Shown here one piece after another: positions 37,074-46,408 of a stretch of 59,804 bases of DNA. Under the pieces are notes generated by a model that made no database searches, was not told where the DNA came from, and saw nothing but the letters and a program-made list of their open reading frames with translations. A program made the position numbers and the translations under genes. Where the stretch lies: the NCBI GenBank assembly GCA_017536685.1, contig JAFXGW010000001.1, positions 1-59,804 on the forward strand, in the 5' to 3' direction. The stretch's first letter is position 1, and every line of letters starts with the position of its first letter. The stretch is from Clostridia bacterium (lineage in GTDB: Bacteria > Bacillota > Clostridia > TANB77 > CAG-508).

Positions 37074-37817
37074 TCAATTTATTTCAAATTTCCAAATTCC
37101 TTTTTGATTTATTACATTGTCATCTTTTATCAAATCAATTCCTGTTATCTTAAATATAAGTTTTGAAAATTTATCTATATTAATTAATTTATATGTAACA
37201 ATTGAATTTCGAGAATTAACATGTTTTTGATCTGGGACAAAACTAGTATTAATTTTTGCATTTTCGTTTGTATACAAAATTTCATTTTCTTCATTCCTAA
37301 TATCAATTTCTTCAATTGATATTCTATCAAACTCATCTTCCCCCAACACATTAAACGCAATATACAATCTATCATCTTCAACTACAACATAATCAACCTT
37401 TATAGATACACCGTTATTCTCTACATATTCCATATCAATTTCTCTGTAATTTCCATTTGCAATTGCTCTTTCAACAATATAATCAGTATTGCAAAAAATG
37501 TTAAAAATCACATTTTCAATCTCATCAGCAAAAGCAAAGCATCCAGAGCAAAATAACACAAAACATGCACATATTCCTGCAAGTTTTCTTGTAATAATTG
37601 GAAATTTAATAATTTTACCTTTCTCGTTCTCAGTTGTCTTATTTAATTCATTCTCTAATTTTGCTTTAAGATTATTTTTAAATTCATCACTTAATTTTTC
37701 AGCATTTAATTTATTTTTTATTTCAATTAATTCTTCATTAAATCTTTTATCTATATTATCAATAATTTCATCTTTCTCATTTTTTTCGTCTTTTTCAGTT
37801 GTCTTAAATTCTCCCAA
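37074..37817 (-). CDS. Anti-sigma factor-like membrane protein (DUF4179 type)
   Basis: 247 aa with a TTG start at 37817, preceded by GAGGAG. A charged cytoplasmic N-terminus (about 1-70), one membrane helix (about 75-97, KLAGICACFVLFCSGCFAFA), and an extracytoplasmic domain (about 100-247) of DUF4179 character. It overlaps the sigma factor gene by 14 nt, so translation is coupled. This is the usual pairing of an ECF sigma factor with its membrane anti-sigma factor. Confidence 0.8.
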   Translation of the reverse strand: MGEFKTTEKDEKNEKDEIIDNIDKRFNEELIEIKNKLNAEKLSDEFKNNLKAKLENELNKTTENEKGKIIKFPIITRKLAGICACFVLFCSGCFAFADEIENVIFNIFCNTDYIVERAIANGNYREIDMEYVENNGVSIKVDYVVVEDDRLYIAFNVLGEDEFDRISIEEIDIRNEENEILYTNENAKINTSFVPDQKHVNSRNSIVTYKLINIDKFSKLIFKITGIDLIKDDNVINQKGIWKFEIN

Positions 37818-38304
37818 AACTACTTTCTCCTCTCTTTATGTATTCTTTTACTTGTTCTCTTGCTCGTCTTAGTCTAGTTTTAACATTAGCTTCACTTATT
37901 CTTAAAATTTTACTTATTTCAGAAATCTTTAAGTCTTCGACATAAAATAATATAAATGGTTCTTTATATCTTTTATTTAATTTGTTCACAGCATTATATA
38001 ACAGATTTTCAGAGTTAATGTCAAGCTCACAATATAAACTTTCTTTAACTAGTAAATTATTTCTCCTTTTTGCAGAACAAATTTCATTACAACATAAGTT
38101 TGTTGTAACTCTTATTATCCAATATTTCTCGTATTCTTCTGATTCAAAGAATTTGCCAGATTTAAAATTTGCAATATATCTCATAAATACTTCTTGAACA
38201 ATATCTTCTGCATCATCTTTTGTAGTTAAATATCTTAATGCGATATGATAAATCATATCAGAATACTTTTCTATTAAATTTTCTAAATCTAATTCATATT
38301 TCAT
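37804..38304 (-). CDS. ECF-type RNA polymerase sigma factor
   Basis: 166 aa from ATG 38304 (AGGATG upstream). Region 2: IEKYSDMIYHIALRYLTTKDDAEDIVQEVFMRYI (about 10-43); region 4: LNKRYKEPFILFYVEDLKISEISKILRISEANVKTRLRRAREQVKEYI (about 108-156). Redirects RNA polymerase on release from the partner anti-sigma factor. Its regulon cannot be told from this window. Confidence 0.93.
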   Translation of the reverse strand: MKYELDLENLIEKYSDMIYHIALRYLTTKDDAEDIVQEVFMRYIANFKSGKFFESEEYEKYWIIRVTTNLCCNEICSAKRRNNLLVKESLYCELDINSENLLYNAVNKLNKRYKEPFILFYVEDLKISEISKILRISEANVKTRLRRAREQVKEYIKRGESSFGRI

Positions 38305-38458
38305 AATACAACATCCTAGTATTTTTTTAAACTTTTTTATAAAAATAATTAAAATTTTCAAGTTTTTTTAAAATTTTATAAATTTTTTTAAATTTTTTTA
38401 AAATTTTTGTCACCTTTTGACCTTCTGAATTGTTTTATAAGTGAGGGGGTATAAAAAA

Positions 38459-39133
38459 ATGAGTAATTTTTTTATTTATAGTAACAGCCTGTACATAGTC
38501 AAAAAATATGGAAATATGCTTTTTAATAATTTTCCTACACTTCATTTTCTTGGTATTGCAAGCACAAAAAAAGAATTAGAGGATGCTTTAGTTTCAAAAA
38601 AAGTTGATTTAATCATTCTTTCTTATGAACACTATCAAAATGCATCTATCTCACAGTTAATTAATAGTGTAAATGACAAAATAATTATTTACAATAATAA
38701 TGAAAATTTTTTAAAGTCTTCTACGCACACTTTATACCTTTCATCTAATACTAATATTGAAAATACACAAAAAAAATTAAAAATTTTCACGCAAAAACTA
38801 GATGAAGAATTAATTCGCAAAAAAGTAAAAAAACTTCTTTCCAAGCTAAATTTTGATTTTAAATTAATAGGTACTAAATATTTATTAGAAGCAATTGTTT
38901 ATTCTTATTTAACAAGAGAACTATATCTTTTTGAAAATTTAGAAAAACAAATATATCCATATGTTTCGAAAAAATATAATGTTAATCCATATAATGTAAA
39001 ATGGGCAATTATTCGCTCTATTAATAACATGAAATTAAAAGCAACAGAATATGAATTACAATATTTTTCTTTAGAATCATCTGAAAAAATAACTTCAAAA
39101 TTTATCATTTCAGAAATTGTAAATAGATTATAA
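38459..39133 (+). CDS. Spo0A-like protein with degenerate receiver
   Basis: 224 aa from ATG 38459 (GAGGGGG 9 nt upstream). The C-terminal about 105 residues match the Spo0A DNA-binding domain: KKLLSKLNFDFKLIGTKYLLEAIVYSY, then KQIYPYVSKKYNVNPYNVKWAIIRSINN. The N-terminal about 115 residues resemble a receiver fold, but the phosphoacceptor strand reads VDLIILSYEHY (Ser at the usual Asp position) and the acidic pair near the start is absent. It cannot be phosphorylated in the usual way. Probably a lineage-specific Spo0A paralogue, not the master sporulation regulator. Divergent from the ECF operon. Confidence 0.82.
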   Translation: MSNFFIYSNSLYIVKKYGNMLFNNFPTLHFLGIASTKKELEDALVSKKVDLIILSYEHYQNASISQLINSVNDKIIIYNNNENFLKSSTHTLYLSSNTNIENTQKKLKIFTQKLDEELIRKKVKKLLSKLNFDFKLIGTKYLLEAIVYSYLTRELYLFENLEKQIYPYVSKKYNVNPYNVKWAIIRSINNMKLKATEYELQYFSLESSEKITSKFIISEIVNRL

Positions 39134-39225
39134 CGTATCTCATTTTTTTCAGATTCATTATAATATTGTGAAATTTTGGTTTCAATATATGTATTCAATT
39201 TAATACGGTTGTAGCATAACAAAAA

Positions 39226-39269
39226 AAAACACCAAAACGCTATTATTTTAAAAAGGTTTTGGTGTTTTT
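39226..39269. terminator. Bidirectional terminator
   Basis: AAAACACCAAAAC / GTTTTGGTGTTTT stem with T runs on both strands, between the converging Spo0A-like gene and the gene at 39277. Confidence 0.88.
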
Positions 39270-39276
39270 TGTGTTG

Positions 39277-40155
39277 CTATTTTTTTAGCATAATTTTTTT
39301 ATTAAATACTAAATTATTTTGGTTTATGCTATATATAAATTCTTCTCTTGGCTCTTCATTTATATATATTTTTTCTGCTTTAATTTTCTTTACAAATTCA
39401 TAAGCTTTTTCGATATCTTTTGTAAAAATAATTGAAATCTTATTTATATTATTATATCTATTTATAGAATTTACTGTTTTTTCGAAATCTGTGTTAAAAT
39501 AATATACTTTTATTTCGTTTTTATAAGCAAATTTATCTATATTTATAAGCTCATTTTTAAAATCATTGTTATCAACATATATATATAATTCTCCAAAATT
39601 CTCAAATTTCGAATCTATATGAATTCTTTTTGAAAATTCTAAATATTCTTCTTTATTTCCTAAGTAATATATTAAATCATATTCTTCCTGATTTAATAAA
39701 ATTTCATCTTTTTTAGTTACCTCTTTATATTGTATTATGTTAGAGTCATAATTAAAAGTTTCAAAGCTTTTCTTTATTAATTCAATCAGAGCTTTATTAG
39801 AAGCTAAATTTTTATTTTCTAAAATAATATTAGCTTTATTATTTGTGTATATACAAGATAAAATAAAATTAAACATAATATATGTATTGGAAAAATTAAC
39901 TAAAGCAATTCTTCCAATTCCATCTACAATCTCTTGTTTTGAAAACTTTGGTAAATATTCTTGTTTTTTTACGTTTTCAATAATTTGTATTAATTTTTCT
40001 ATTTCTACTTTTGTTTCCCATTTTTCTAAATCGATATCAAAAGCCTTTTGTAAAATTTTTGTTTTTTCCTTTAAATCTTTTTGTATTTGATTTAACAGTT
40101 CTACTACATTCTCTTTTTTAAAAAAATAATTATTCACCAATTTATCCTCATTCAT
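39277..40155 (-). CDS. Degenerate aldehyde-dehydrogenase-like protein
   Basis: 292 aa. Weak but consistent resemblance to the ALDH fold: an N-terminal region like the NAD-binding half (FSKQEIVDGIGRIALVNFSNTYIMFNFILSCIYTNNKANIILENK), and a C-terminal segment KISIIFTKDIEKAYEFVKKIKAEKIYIN, as in the ALDH SVFTxDxxxAxxxAxxxxAGxVxVN block. No catalytic Cys motif is present and the protein is far shorter than 450-490 aa. It is likely non-enzymatic. Directly downstream (5 nt) of the large helical protein gene, so they probably act together. Otherwise unknown. Confidence 0.55.
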   Translation of the reverse strand: MNEDKLVNNYFFKKENVVELLNQIQKDLKEKTKILQKAFDIDLEKWETKVEIEKLIQIIENVKKQEYLPKFSKQEIVDGIGRIALVNFSNTYIMFNFILSCIYTNNKANIILENKNLASNKALIELIKKSFETFNYDSNIIQYKEVTKKDEILLNQEEYDLIYYLGNKEEYLEFSKRIHIDSKFENFGELYIYVDNNDFKNELINIDKFAYKNEIKVYYFNTDFEKTVNSINRYNNINKISIIFTKDIEKAYEFVKKIKAEKIYINEEPREEFIYSINQNNLVFNKKIMLKK

Positions 40156-40160
40156 TTTTA

Positions 40161-42740
40161 TTAAAGCTCTCGTCTCTCACGATAATCATGTCTTATCTTA
40201 TCTATTACATCATCTATGGCCTTTTTATATTCATTTTGTGCTTTTGTTTTTTCTTCAAATTTAGTACTCAATTCTTCAATAGCATCAACAATATTAGCCC
40301 CCCATCCAGCAGATGCGTTTCTTACTTTTACATGTTCCGTTTCTCTTAATTCTTTTTTGGTTGCATCAGATTCAAGTCCAATATCAAATTCAGTTTCTCC
40401 TGTTTTATTTCTTTTTTCTCTTACTATTTTATTTAAGAAATATAACCCTTGTTGAATACTCATTATGTATGTAGCATTTTTAGGTTTATCATTTTTCAAA
40501 AATACCATAACTCCATATTCTTCTGATGGATATATTCTATATCCATCCAAAGAATTATTCGTTCCTTGAAGAGTTAAAACTCTTTCATCAAAACCAATTC
40601 TTGATAGTAATGATTCTTGAAGTTTAGGATCTATTTTTATCTTTCCAGCTCTTTTAGAAGCTTTACCATCTCCTCCATTGCCACCATTTCCATTATTTTT
40701 TCCTTTTTCACCTTGAGTTTCGCTCGTTAAAACAATATATCTATCATCTAAAGAAAATATTGATTCATATTGTTCATGTGTTGACATTTGATTTGCAAAC
40801 TCATTTGCTTGCTCTTTTGTTATTATATTTCTTCCTACTAATACACTTAAGTCATCTTGAGAAATATAGTAATTGTTAAATAATGCTTGAACTTTTTCGG
40901 TTGTAATTTCGTCAGATATAGAATCAACTAGGCCATCCTCATTAAATTCATATCCATCTGAAATTTCAATAAACTCCTCTATCTCTATTCCATTCATTTT
41001 TGAATATAATGCAAATAATTGTTGAGCTGTTAATTTGTTATTTTGAAATTCTTGTTTTATTATTTCGGTTCTATTTTCTAATAAATTTAGTACCTCAAAA
41101 TCCATTATTCCACTTCTATATTTAGTAATAATCTCTGTATCAGAAAACAATATTCTAACAGTTTCTAATGATAATAGCCCCTCTTCATAAAGTTTTATTA
41201 AGTCTTCTTCTCTAAGCTTTTCGTTTAAATAATTTTCTGTAATATATTCTTCTGATATTTCATATTCTATGTTTTCGCCTATATTTAATCCACAAATACT
41301 TAACGCTGTTACTAATTCATCAGAATTTTCTTTATCTTGCAAAATTCTATTTATTCTTCCAAAATATATATCTTTTTGCTCTTTACTAGCCATATTACTA
41401 ATCAAATCATTATATAATTCTACAAACTTTTTATTTATTTTTTTGTTTTCTAATAAAGATTCTAATCTATCTAAATCATAAAATCCAAGTAAATTATTAA
41501 TCATTTTCTCATATTCATTTGGGTCTTGCACTTGCATAGATTTAAATGCAGTTAGTTTTATTAACTCTTCATCTTCAATTTTACCAGCCTCTGCTAAAAC
41601 TATCATATCTGATGAATTTAGCTTTCCATATTCATTAATATAATCCATTGATGTATATGGATTTCCATATGATTCTGCAACTTTTGAAGATAGAACAATT
41701 TTCAAAAATCTCTCTCTATCTAATTTGTTTAATAATTTCTTATTTAAAAATCTTTCAGTCTTTGAACCTTTTTGAGCATAATTTATAAGTTCAATTCCTT
41801 TCGGGAAATTTGGCACAGATAAAAAATTCTCTAATAACTCTGGTGAAAGTTCTTTTATAGTATCTATTCTTATTCTTTTTATAGCATCTCTTGCAGTTAT
41901 TTTTCCTTTTATTATATAATCGGCAATTTCTTCAATCGTTGCTAAATTTACAAAATATTTTCTATCGTTTTCGCAATAATGTTCTAAAATTTCTTCTCTT
42001 GATTGAAAAATGCCTGCCGTAATTAATGACTTTGTAACTTCTTCTAGATTAAATAATTCACTTTTTCTATAAATATTATCTATAGTATCAAAATCCATTT
42101 GATCTATTTCACCAGACATTTCTAAAAATTTATAATTAAATACTCCAGCTCCATACATTTCACCTATAAATATAGCTCTTAAAAATTCTTTTTCTTTAGA
42201 ATTTTCAATAGAATATCCTGTTGACTTAAATTTCTTTCTTCCTCTTACAATATTATTTTTTGAAGCATCAAAAAAGCTAAGTATTCCTTCTCTTGCCATT
42301 TCCATCTCTTCTAAACTGCCGTTCATCATACTAGATAATAACTCATTTAGTTCTTGTTTTACTTGTTGAAACTCAAGTGTTTCTATAAATGCTGCATTTG
42401 TAAATTCGATACGTGTCAAGGCTTCTGAAATACTTTGATACCTTGCTGTACCATTTTCTAGTTTTTCTTTTAACTTTAATAATATATTTTTTGCTGTAAG
42501 AGAAACACCTTTTATTATTTTATCATTAAATTCAATAATTCCTTGGTCTGTAAGTCCTAAAATTCTATTATTTTTTTCATCTTTTACAACAGTTTTCCCC
42601 ATTAATGCTTGTGAAAGAGCATCAGAATCAATAGCCTGTGTAGCTGAATTTTGTTCTAAACTCGCTACCATACTAGCTCCATTTGTTGTTTTTATGTTAC
42701 TTAATTTTTTTTCACTTTTTAATACTTTTTTATTTTTCAT
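40161..42740 (-). CDS. Large helical protein of unknown function
   Basis: 859 aa from ATG 42740 (AGGAGC upstream). Not recognised. No signal peptide or membrane helix. Mostly helical, with short repeated helical units between about 250 and 600 (EELIKLTAFKSM, EDLIKLYEEGLLSLETVRILF, EITTEKVQALFNNYYISQDDLSVLVGRNIITKEQA) that look like tandem helical-hairpin repeats. A Gly/Asn-rich linker (KGKNNGNGGNGGDGKASKRAG, about 690-710) leads to a C-terminal domain (about 715-859) ending in a coiled coil. Composition is native. First gene of a two-gene operon. Confidence 0.85.
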   Translation of the reverse strand: MKNKKVLKSEKKLSNIKTTNGASMVASLEQNSATQAIDSDALSQALMGKTVVKDEKNNRILGLTDQGIIEFNDKIIKGVSLTAKNILLKLKEKLENGTARYQSISEALTRIEFTNAAFIETLEFQQVKQELNELLSSMMNGSLEEMEMAREGILSFFDASKNNIVRGRKKFKSTGYSIENSKEKEFLRAIFIGEMYGAGVFNYKFLEMSGEIDQMDFDTIDNIYRKSELFNLEEVTKSLITAGIFQSREEILEHYCENDRKYFVNLATIEEIADYIIKGKITARDAIKRIRIDTIKELSPELLENFLSVPNFPKGIELINYAQKGSKTERFLNKKLLNKLDRERFLKIVLSSKVAESYGNPYTSMDYINEYGKLNSSDMIVLAEAGKIEDEELIKLTAFKSMQVQDPNEYEKMINNLLGFYDLDRLESLLENKKINKKFVELYNDLISNMASKEQKDIYFGRINRILQDKENSDELVTALSICGLNIGENIEYEISEEYITENYLNEKLREEDLIKLYEEGLLSLETVRILFSDTEIITKYRSGIMDFEVLNLLENRTEIIKQEFQNNKLTAQQLFALYSKMNGIEIEEFIEISDGYEFNEDGLVDSISDEITTEKVQALFNNYYISQDDLSVLVGRNIITKEQANEFANQMSTHEQYESIFSLDDRYIVLTSETQGEKGKNNGNGGNGGDGKASKRAGKIKIDPKLQESLLSRIGFDERVLTLQGTNNSLDGYRIYPSEEYGVMVFLKNDKPKNATYIMSIQQGLYFLNKIVREKRNKTGETEFDIGLESDATKKELRETEHVKVRNASAGWGANIVDAIEELSTKFEEKTKAQNEYKKAIDDVIDKIRHDYRERREL

Positions 42741-42920
42741 TCTTAGCTCCTTTTTTACAATATTATTATTATAACACATTATGTTAATTATTTCAATATT
42801 TTCCATATATTTGTTCATTTATTTTCACTTGATTTTGCCCTTAATCTATAGTAAACTCGTTTTAGATAATAATATTTCAAAACATATCATTTTCAAAAAT
42901 TATAATAAAGGAGCCTAAAT

Positions 42921-44078
42921 ATGTTAAAAAAATTATTTATAAAAAATTATAAAGATACAGACACCCCTGAGGTTAGAAATCAATATGGAAAAGTTGCTGG
43001 AATATTTGGTATATTTACAAATCTAATTCTTGGAATTATAAAACTAATTATAGGTCTAATTTCTAATAGTGTTAGTATTATGGCAGATGCTGCAAACAAT
43101 ATTGCCGATACTGCCTCTTCTGTTCTTACAATTATTGGTTTTAAATTATCTAGTAAAAAACCTGATAAAGAACATCCTTATGGATATGCTCGTTATGAAT
43201 ATGTTGCTGGTTTTGTTATTGCAATATTAATGCTAATTATGGGACTTACATTTGCAAAAGAATCTATTGTAAAAATCTTTAATCCAGAAGAACTTGTTAT
43301 AAATTGGATTACATATCTAATTTTAGTAATTGCTATTATTGGAAAATTAATTCAAATGTTCGTATATTTAGATTTTTCAAAAGCAATTAATTCTAACACT
43401 TTAAAAGCCAATTCTATAGACACCAGAAACGATATTATTTCTACAACAGCAATTCTTATTTCTATGATAATTATGGGAATCTTTCATATTAATATAGATG
43501 GTTTTCTAGGACTTGCAGTTTCTGGATTTGTTATTTATAGTTCTATTGGAATGATAAAAGAAGTTCTAGAACCAATTATAGGTATTATTCCAACTGAAGA
43601 ACAAGTAAAAGAAATTACAGAAAAAATATTAAAATACGATTATGTAGAAGGTATTCACGATTTAGTTATTCATAATTATGGAGTTCATAATGATTTTGTA
43701 ACAGTTCATGTTGAAATTGATTCAAAAATAGATATTATGAAAGCTCATGATATGATGGATAATATTGAAAAAGATTTTAAGGATGATCTTGGAATTGCTC
43801 TAACAATCCATATGGATCCTATTGTTGTTGGAAATCCAAAAATAGATTTACTTCAAGCCAAAGTTATTCAAGCTCTTCATAAATTCGATTCTGAATTAAA
43901 AATTCATGATTTTAGAGTTGTTGAAGGAATAACTCACACAAACATTTTATTTGATTGTATAATACCTTTTGAAAAAAATTATACTCAAGAAATTTTAATA
44001 GAACATTTAAACAAAGAATTAATTCCTGAAAAAGAAATTTATTATTATATTATTGAAATTGATAGACCGTATTGCTAA
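42921..44078 (+). CDS. Cation diffusion facilitator (CDF) transporter, non-Zn-type site
   Basis: 385 aa membrane antiporter. Six helices are expected in the first about 215 residues; the TM2 motif is MADAANNIADTASS and TM5 is NSIDTRNDIIS. The Zn-type HxxxD His is missing; N/D at these places resembles Mn-type CDFs, so Mn2+ efflux is the best guess. The C-terminal cytoplasmic domain (about 215-385) has the family's VxIHxYGxHNDFVTVHVEID and is followed by an extra about 80 residues. GGAG upstream of the ATG. One of the few native-composition plus-strand genes. Confidence 0.9.
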   Translation: MLKKLFIKNYKDTDTPEVRNQYGKVAGIFGIFTNLILGIIKLIIGLISNSVSIMADAANNIADTASSVLTIIGFKLSSKKPDKEHPYGYARYEYVAGFVIAILMLIMGLTFAKESIVKIFNPEELVINWITYLILVIAIIGKLIQMFVYLDFSKAINSNTLKANSIDTRNDIISTTAILISMIIMGIFHINIDGFLGLAVSGFVIYSSIGMIKEVLEPIIGIIPTEEQVKEITEKILKYDYVEGIHDLVIHNYGVHNDFVTVHVEIDSKIDIMKAHDMMDNIEKDFKDDLGIALTIHMDPIVVGNPKIDLLQAKVIQALHKFDSELKIHDFRVVEGITHTNILFDCIIPFEKNYTQEILIEHLNKELIPEKEIYYYIIEIDRPYC

Positions 44079-44084
44079 AATAAA

Positions 44085-44123
44085 AAACGCCAAGTATGAG
44101 TTTTACTCATACTCGGCGTTTTC
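44085..44123. terminator. Bidirectional terminator overlapping the end of the next gene
   Basis: A 17-bp stem with one A-C mismatch (44085-44101 / 44107-44123), T runs on both strands. It overlaps the last codons of the minus-strand cassette gene, so it serves both converging genes. Confidence 0.88.
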
Positions 44124-44612
44124 ATCATCATCATAATCTTCGTCAAAAAAATCTCCGAAGTTATCTTCTCCATGTAATGCTCTTCTATAGCGTTCAAATC
44201 GAAGCAAAATAGAATCATGCTTTTCATCTATACATTCAAGAAATGCATTTCTGATAAAATCCGTATCATTTCTTAAGCTCGCATGATATTCATAAACAGC
44301 ATTCATTCTTCCGTAATTAGGCTTCTTTTCGTTGATTTCTTTTTGAATTGCCTCAGAATATTTCCAGCCGTTATTTTCCAGTGCATAAATGGATTCGAGA
44401 AATTTTCTTGCAGATAATAACTTGATATTTTGAACCATGGTAACAAAAGCATTTGCAGCTTCATTTCCAAGTTCATTTTTAATTTTTTGATGGATTTTTG
44501 CAAGCATCGTTCCATCTAAGTCTGTGATAATAGCCCCTCTGCAGTAGTAATATTCTGGATTTGTTTGCAAACCAACTGAATGAGCCAATTCTTTCGCTGT
44601 GATTTTCATCAT
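44103..44612 (-). CDS. Unknown acidic protein of foreign composition
   Basis: 169 aa, AAGGGGG before the ATG. Not recognised. Mainly helical, soluble, ending in a very acidic tail (FFDEDYDDDENAEYE). Minus-strand TTGAAA-17-TATAAT promoter near 44738-44766 leaves a leader of about 125 nt that includes GAAACT-TTAT-AGTTTC. Codon use differs from native genes. The 44613-44966 gap holds this promoter and leader plus the terminator of the next gene. Confidence 0.75.
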   Translation of the reverse strand: MMKITAKELAHSVGLQTNPEYYYCRGAIITDLDGTMLAKIHQKIKNELGNEAANAFVTMVQNIKLLSARKFLESIYALENNGWKYSEAIQKEINEKKPNYGRMNAVYEYHASLRNDTDFIRNAFLECIDEKHDSILLRFERYRRALHGEDNFGDFFDEDYDDDENAEYE

Positions 44613-44917
44613 TGAGTTCCCCCTTGAACCATTTCATTCTTAAATTTTCTTTGAAACTATAAAGTTTCTAAAAACCGCCTCCCTTGCATTCGCTTTTGGT
44701 TGTTTCTAGTTTACCATCCTCATTGGAATGTTGCTATTATACAATAAATATCTTTTTTTTTCAAATTTTTCTTTAAATATATTTATAAAATATTTTTATA
44801 AATATATTCTACCAGTATAATTCTTTCACAATATTTCTAAAAGTGTTTATTTAATAGGAAGTTCACAGAACTTTCCTATTAAATAAAATTTTACAATTAT
44901 ACAAGATTTAAAGCAAA

Positions 44918-44940
44918 GGAGACCGGAAAAACTGGTCTCC
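44918..44940 (-). terminator. Terminator after the gene at 44967-45998
   Basis: GGAGACCAG-loop-CCGGTCTCC hairpin followed by TTTGCTTT on the minus strand. Confidence 0.75.
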
Positions 44941-44966
44941 TCCATAATACTAAAATTGCAGGTTTC

Positions 44967-45998
44967 TTACATATTGAGTTCGAATGCGAAATCATCGCAA
45001 AGTGCTTCTGCCAAATATATATACGTATCCGCCAGCTCGTCAAGAACCTCCATCGGAAGTTCGGGCATCTTCTGATCGGTTTCACCTGTATATCCAACCA
45101 TATCGAAGAACTTCATAACAGGCTCTTCAGCCATATTATCTAAAGTTCCATACAGGTCATACAGATCACCGGAAACCAGGAGCGCCGTATCAGGAGTTGC
45201 AACTTCTCCGCACAAAGTAGGTTCAGCCATATCATCCAGACCGAATTCCAGCTTGACATTTGCCAGAATGATTCCTGCAGGTCCATATTTCTTGCAGAGC
45301 AAGGAATATATAGCCTGACAATTACTAGCAATACTCGAGATATAGCTAGTCGCGATGTCAAACATACATGCAGCCTCAAGCTTGCTCCACTCATCTTCCT
45401 CGCAGAAACGATTTGCATAATCATCTGCACGCCGTGAAACATTCGCTTCCATTCTGGCTTTTTCGATACTTTCATATTCCTTGAAAGATTCACTGTACTC
45501 GCTCTCGTAGCCGCTGTCATACAACCAGTCTGCCATAATCATATCGGCTTCTTCATAAGAAATGGGTGTGCCATTTTTCAAATGGCAGGTAACTTGCGGC
45601 TGCTTCATTGCATGATTGGTACCATAGCCTGTGACCATAAAGTAAATCGGTAGCATATCCATTCCTTTGACATACACCAGATGTTTACTTTCCTGCTCAG
45701 AAAAGCCGAGCGCTCTGAACAGAAGCTGGTTGGGTTCTACATAATCCGTATGGATTTTGTAGCTAGCAAGATAGCGCTTGTTACTCTGAGAAATCGCACA
45801 AATGCAGTTCGGTTTCATCAGAACCTCGGGGGCTACATTCTTACCGCCGATGACCAAAGAACCACTTGCCTTAAGAATCAGACCATTAAATGCAAATCCA
45901 TGCACTTCTTTGTCTGACTCAATGCTGACGAGCTCAGGAATCTGCGCTTTCTCAGAAAAGACTTCCTGCTCATCAAAAGGGATCGTTGCCTGAGTCAT
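44967..45998 (-). CDS. Unknown 343-aa protein of foreign composition
   Basis: Not recognised. Acidic, soluble, no signal peptide. An N-terminal beta-type part (about 20-150; FAFNGLILKASGSLVIGGKNVAPEV, HLVYVKGMDMLPIYFMVTGYG), then helices (about 150-340). Codon use is clearly G+C-richer than neighbours (CTG, CGC, GAG, ATC). AAAGGTGG before the ATG. The strong antisense frames inside it reflect this composition. Monocistronic with its own terminator; probably acquired. Confidence 0.78.
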   Translation of the reverse strand: MTQATIPFDEQEVFSEKAQIPELVSIESDKEVHGFAFNGLILKASGSLVIGGKNVAPEVLMKPNCICAISQSNKRYLASYKIHTDYVEPNQLLFRALGFSEQESKHLVYVKGMDMLPIYFMVTGYGTNHAMKQPQVTCHLKNGTPISYEEADMIMADWLYDSGYESEYSESFKEYESIEKARMEANVSRRADDYANRFCEEDEWSKLEAACMFDIATSYISSIASNCQAIYSLLCKKYGPAGIILANVKLEFGLDDMAEPTLCGEVATPDTALLVSGDLYDLYGTLDNMAEEPVMKFFDMVGYTGETDQKMPELPMEVLDELADTYIYLAEALCDDFAFELNM

Positions 45999-46261
45999 AG
46001 TGTCATTCCACCTTTCGAAAATATATTCGTATTACCTATAATTCTACATGATATTAATTAATCTATTGCAGAAATAAGCAGATACAATAATTAGTATATC
46101 ACATTTTTTTCCAAAAATAAATAAGTTAGACATATTTAAAACTATATTAGATATATTTTAGTCTTGAAAATATTTAAGTAATTTATAAATATTCATTTAC
46201 GATAATTGTTAATTTAATATGATTTTTATTAAAAGAATTTTATTATCAAAAATGGCTAGTA

Positions 46262-46290
46262 TTGAAAGAATTAAAAAAATATGGTATAAT
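46262..46290 (+). promoter_or_regulatory. Promoter of the gene at 46409
   Basis: TTGAAA (46262-46267), 17-nt spacer, TATAAT (46285-46290) with TGG just before it. It leaves a leader of about 110 nt. The rest of the 45999-46408 gap is AT-rich with no ORF. Confidence 0.8.
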
Positions 46291-46408
46291 TAAAGATAGC
46301 TAAATTTTATACTATCTCTTTTACTCTATAGGTCAGTTATAGTAGCATCTGGGATTAGTACATTTAGATCACATAGAACAAATAATTTAAAAAAAGGAGA
46401 TACTTAGC

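Noticed and set aside
45140..45520. Frames inside the 44967-45998 gene on both strands (also 44897-45097, 45681-45993)
   Set aside because: Out-of-frame or antisense shadows favoured by the higher G+C of this gene; no initiation signals.
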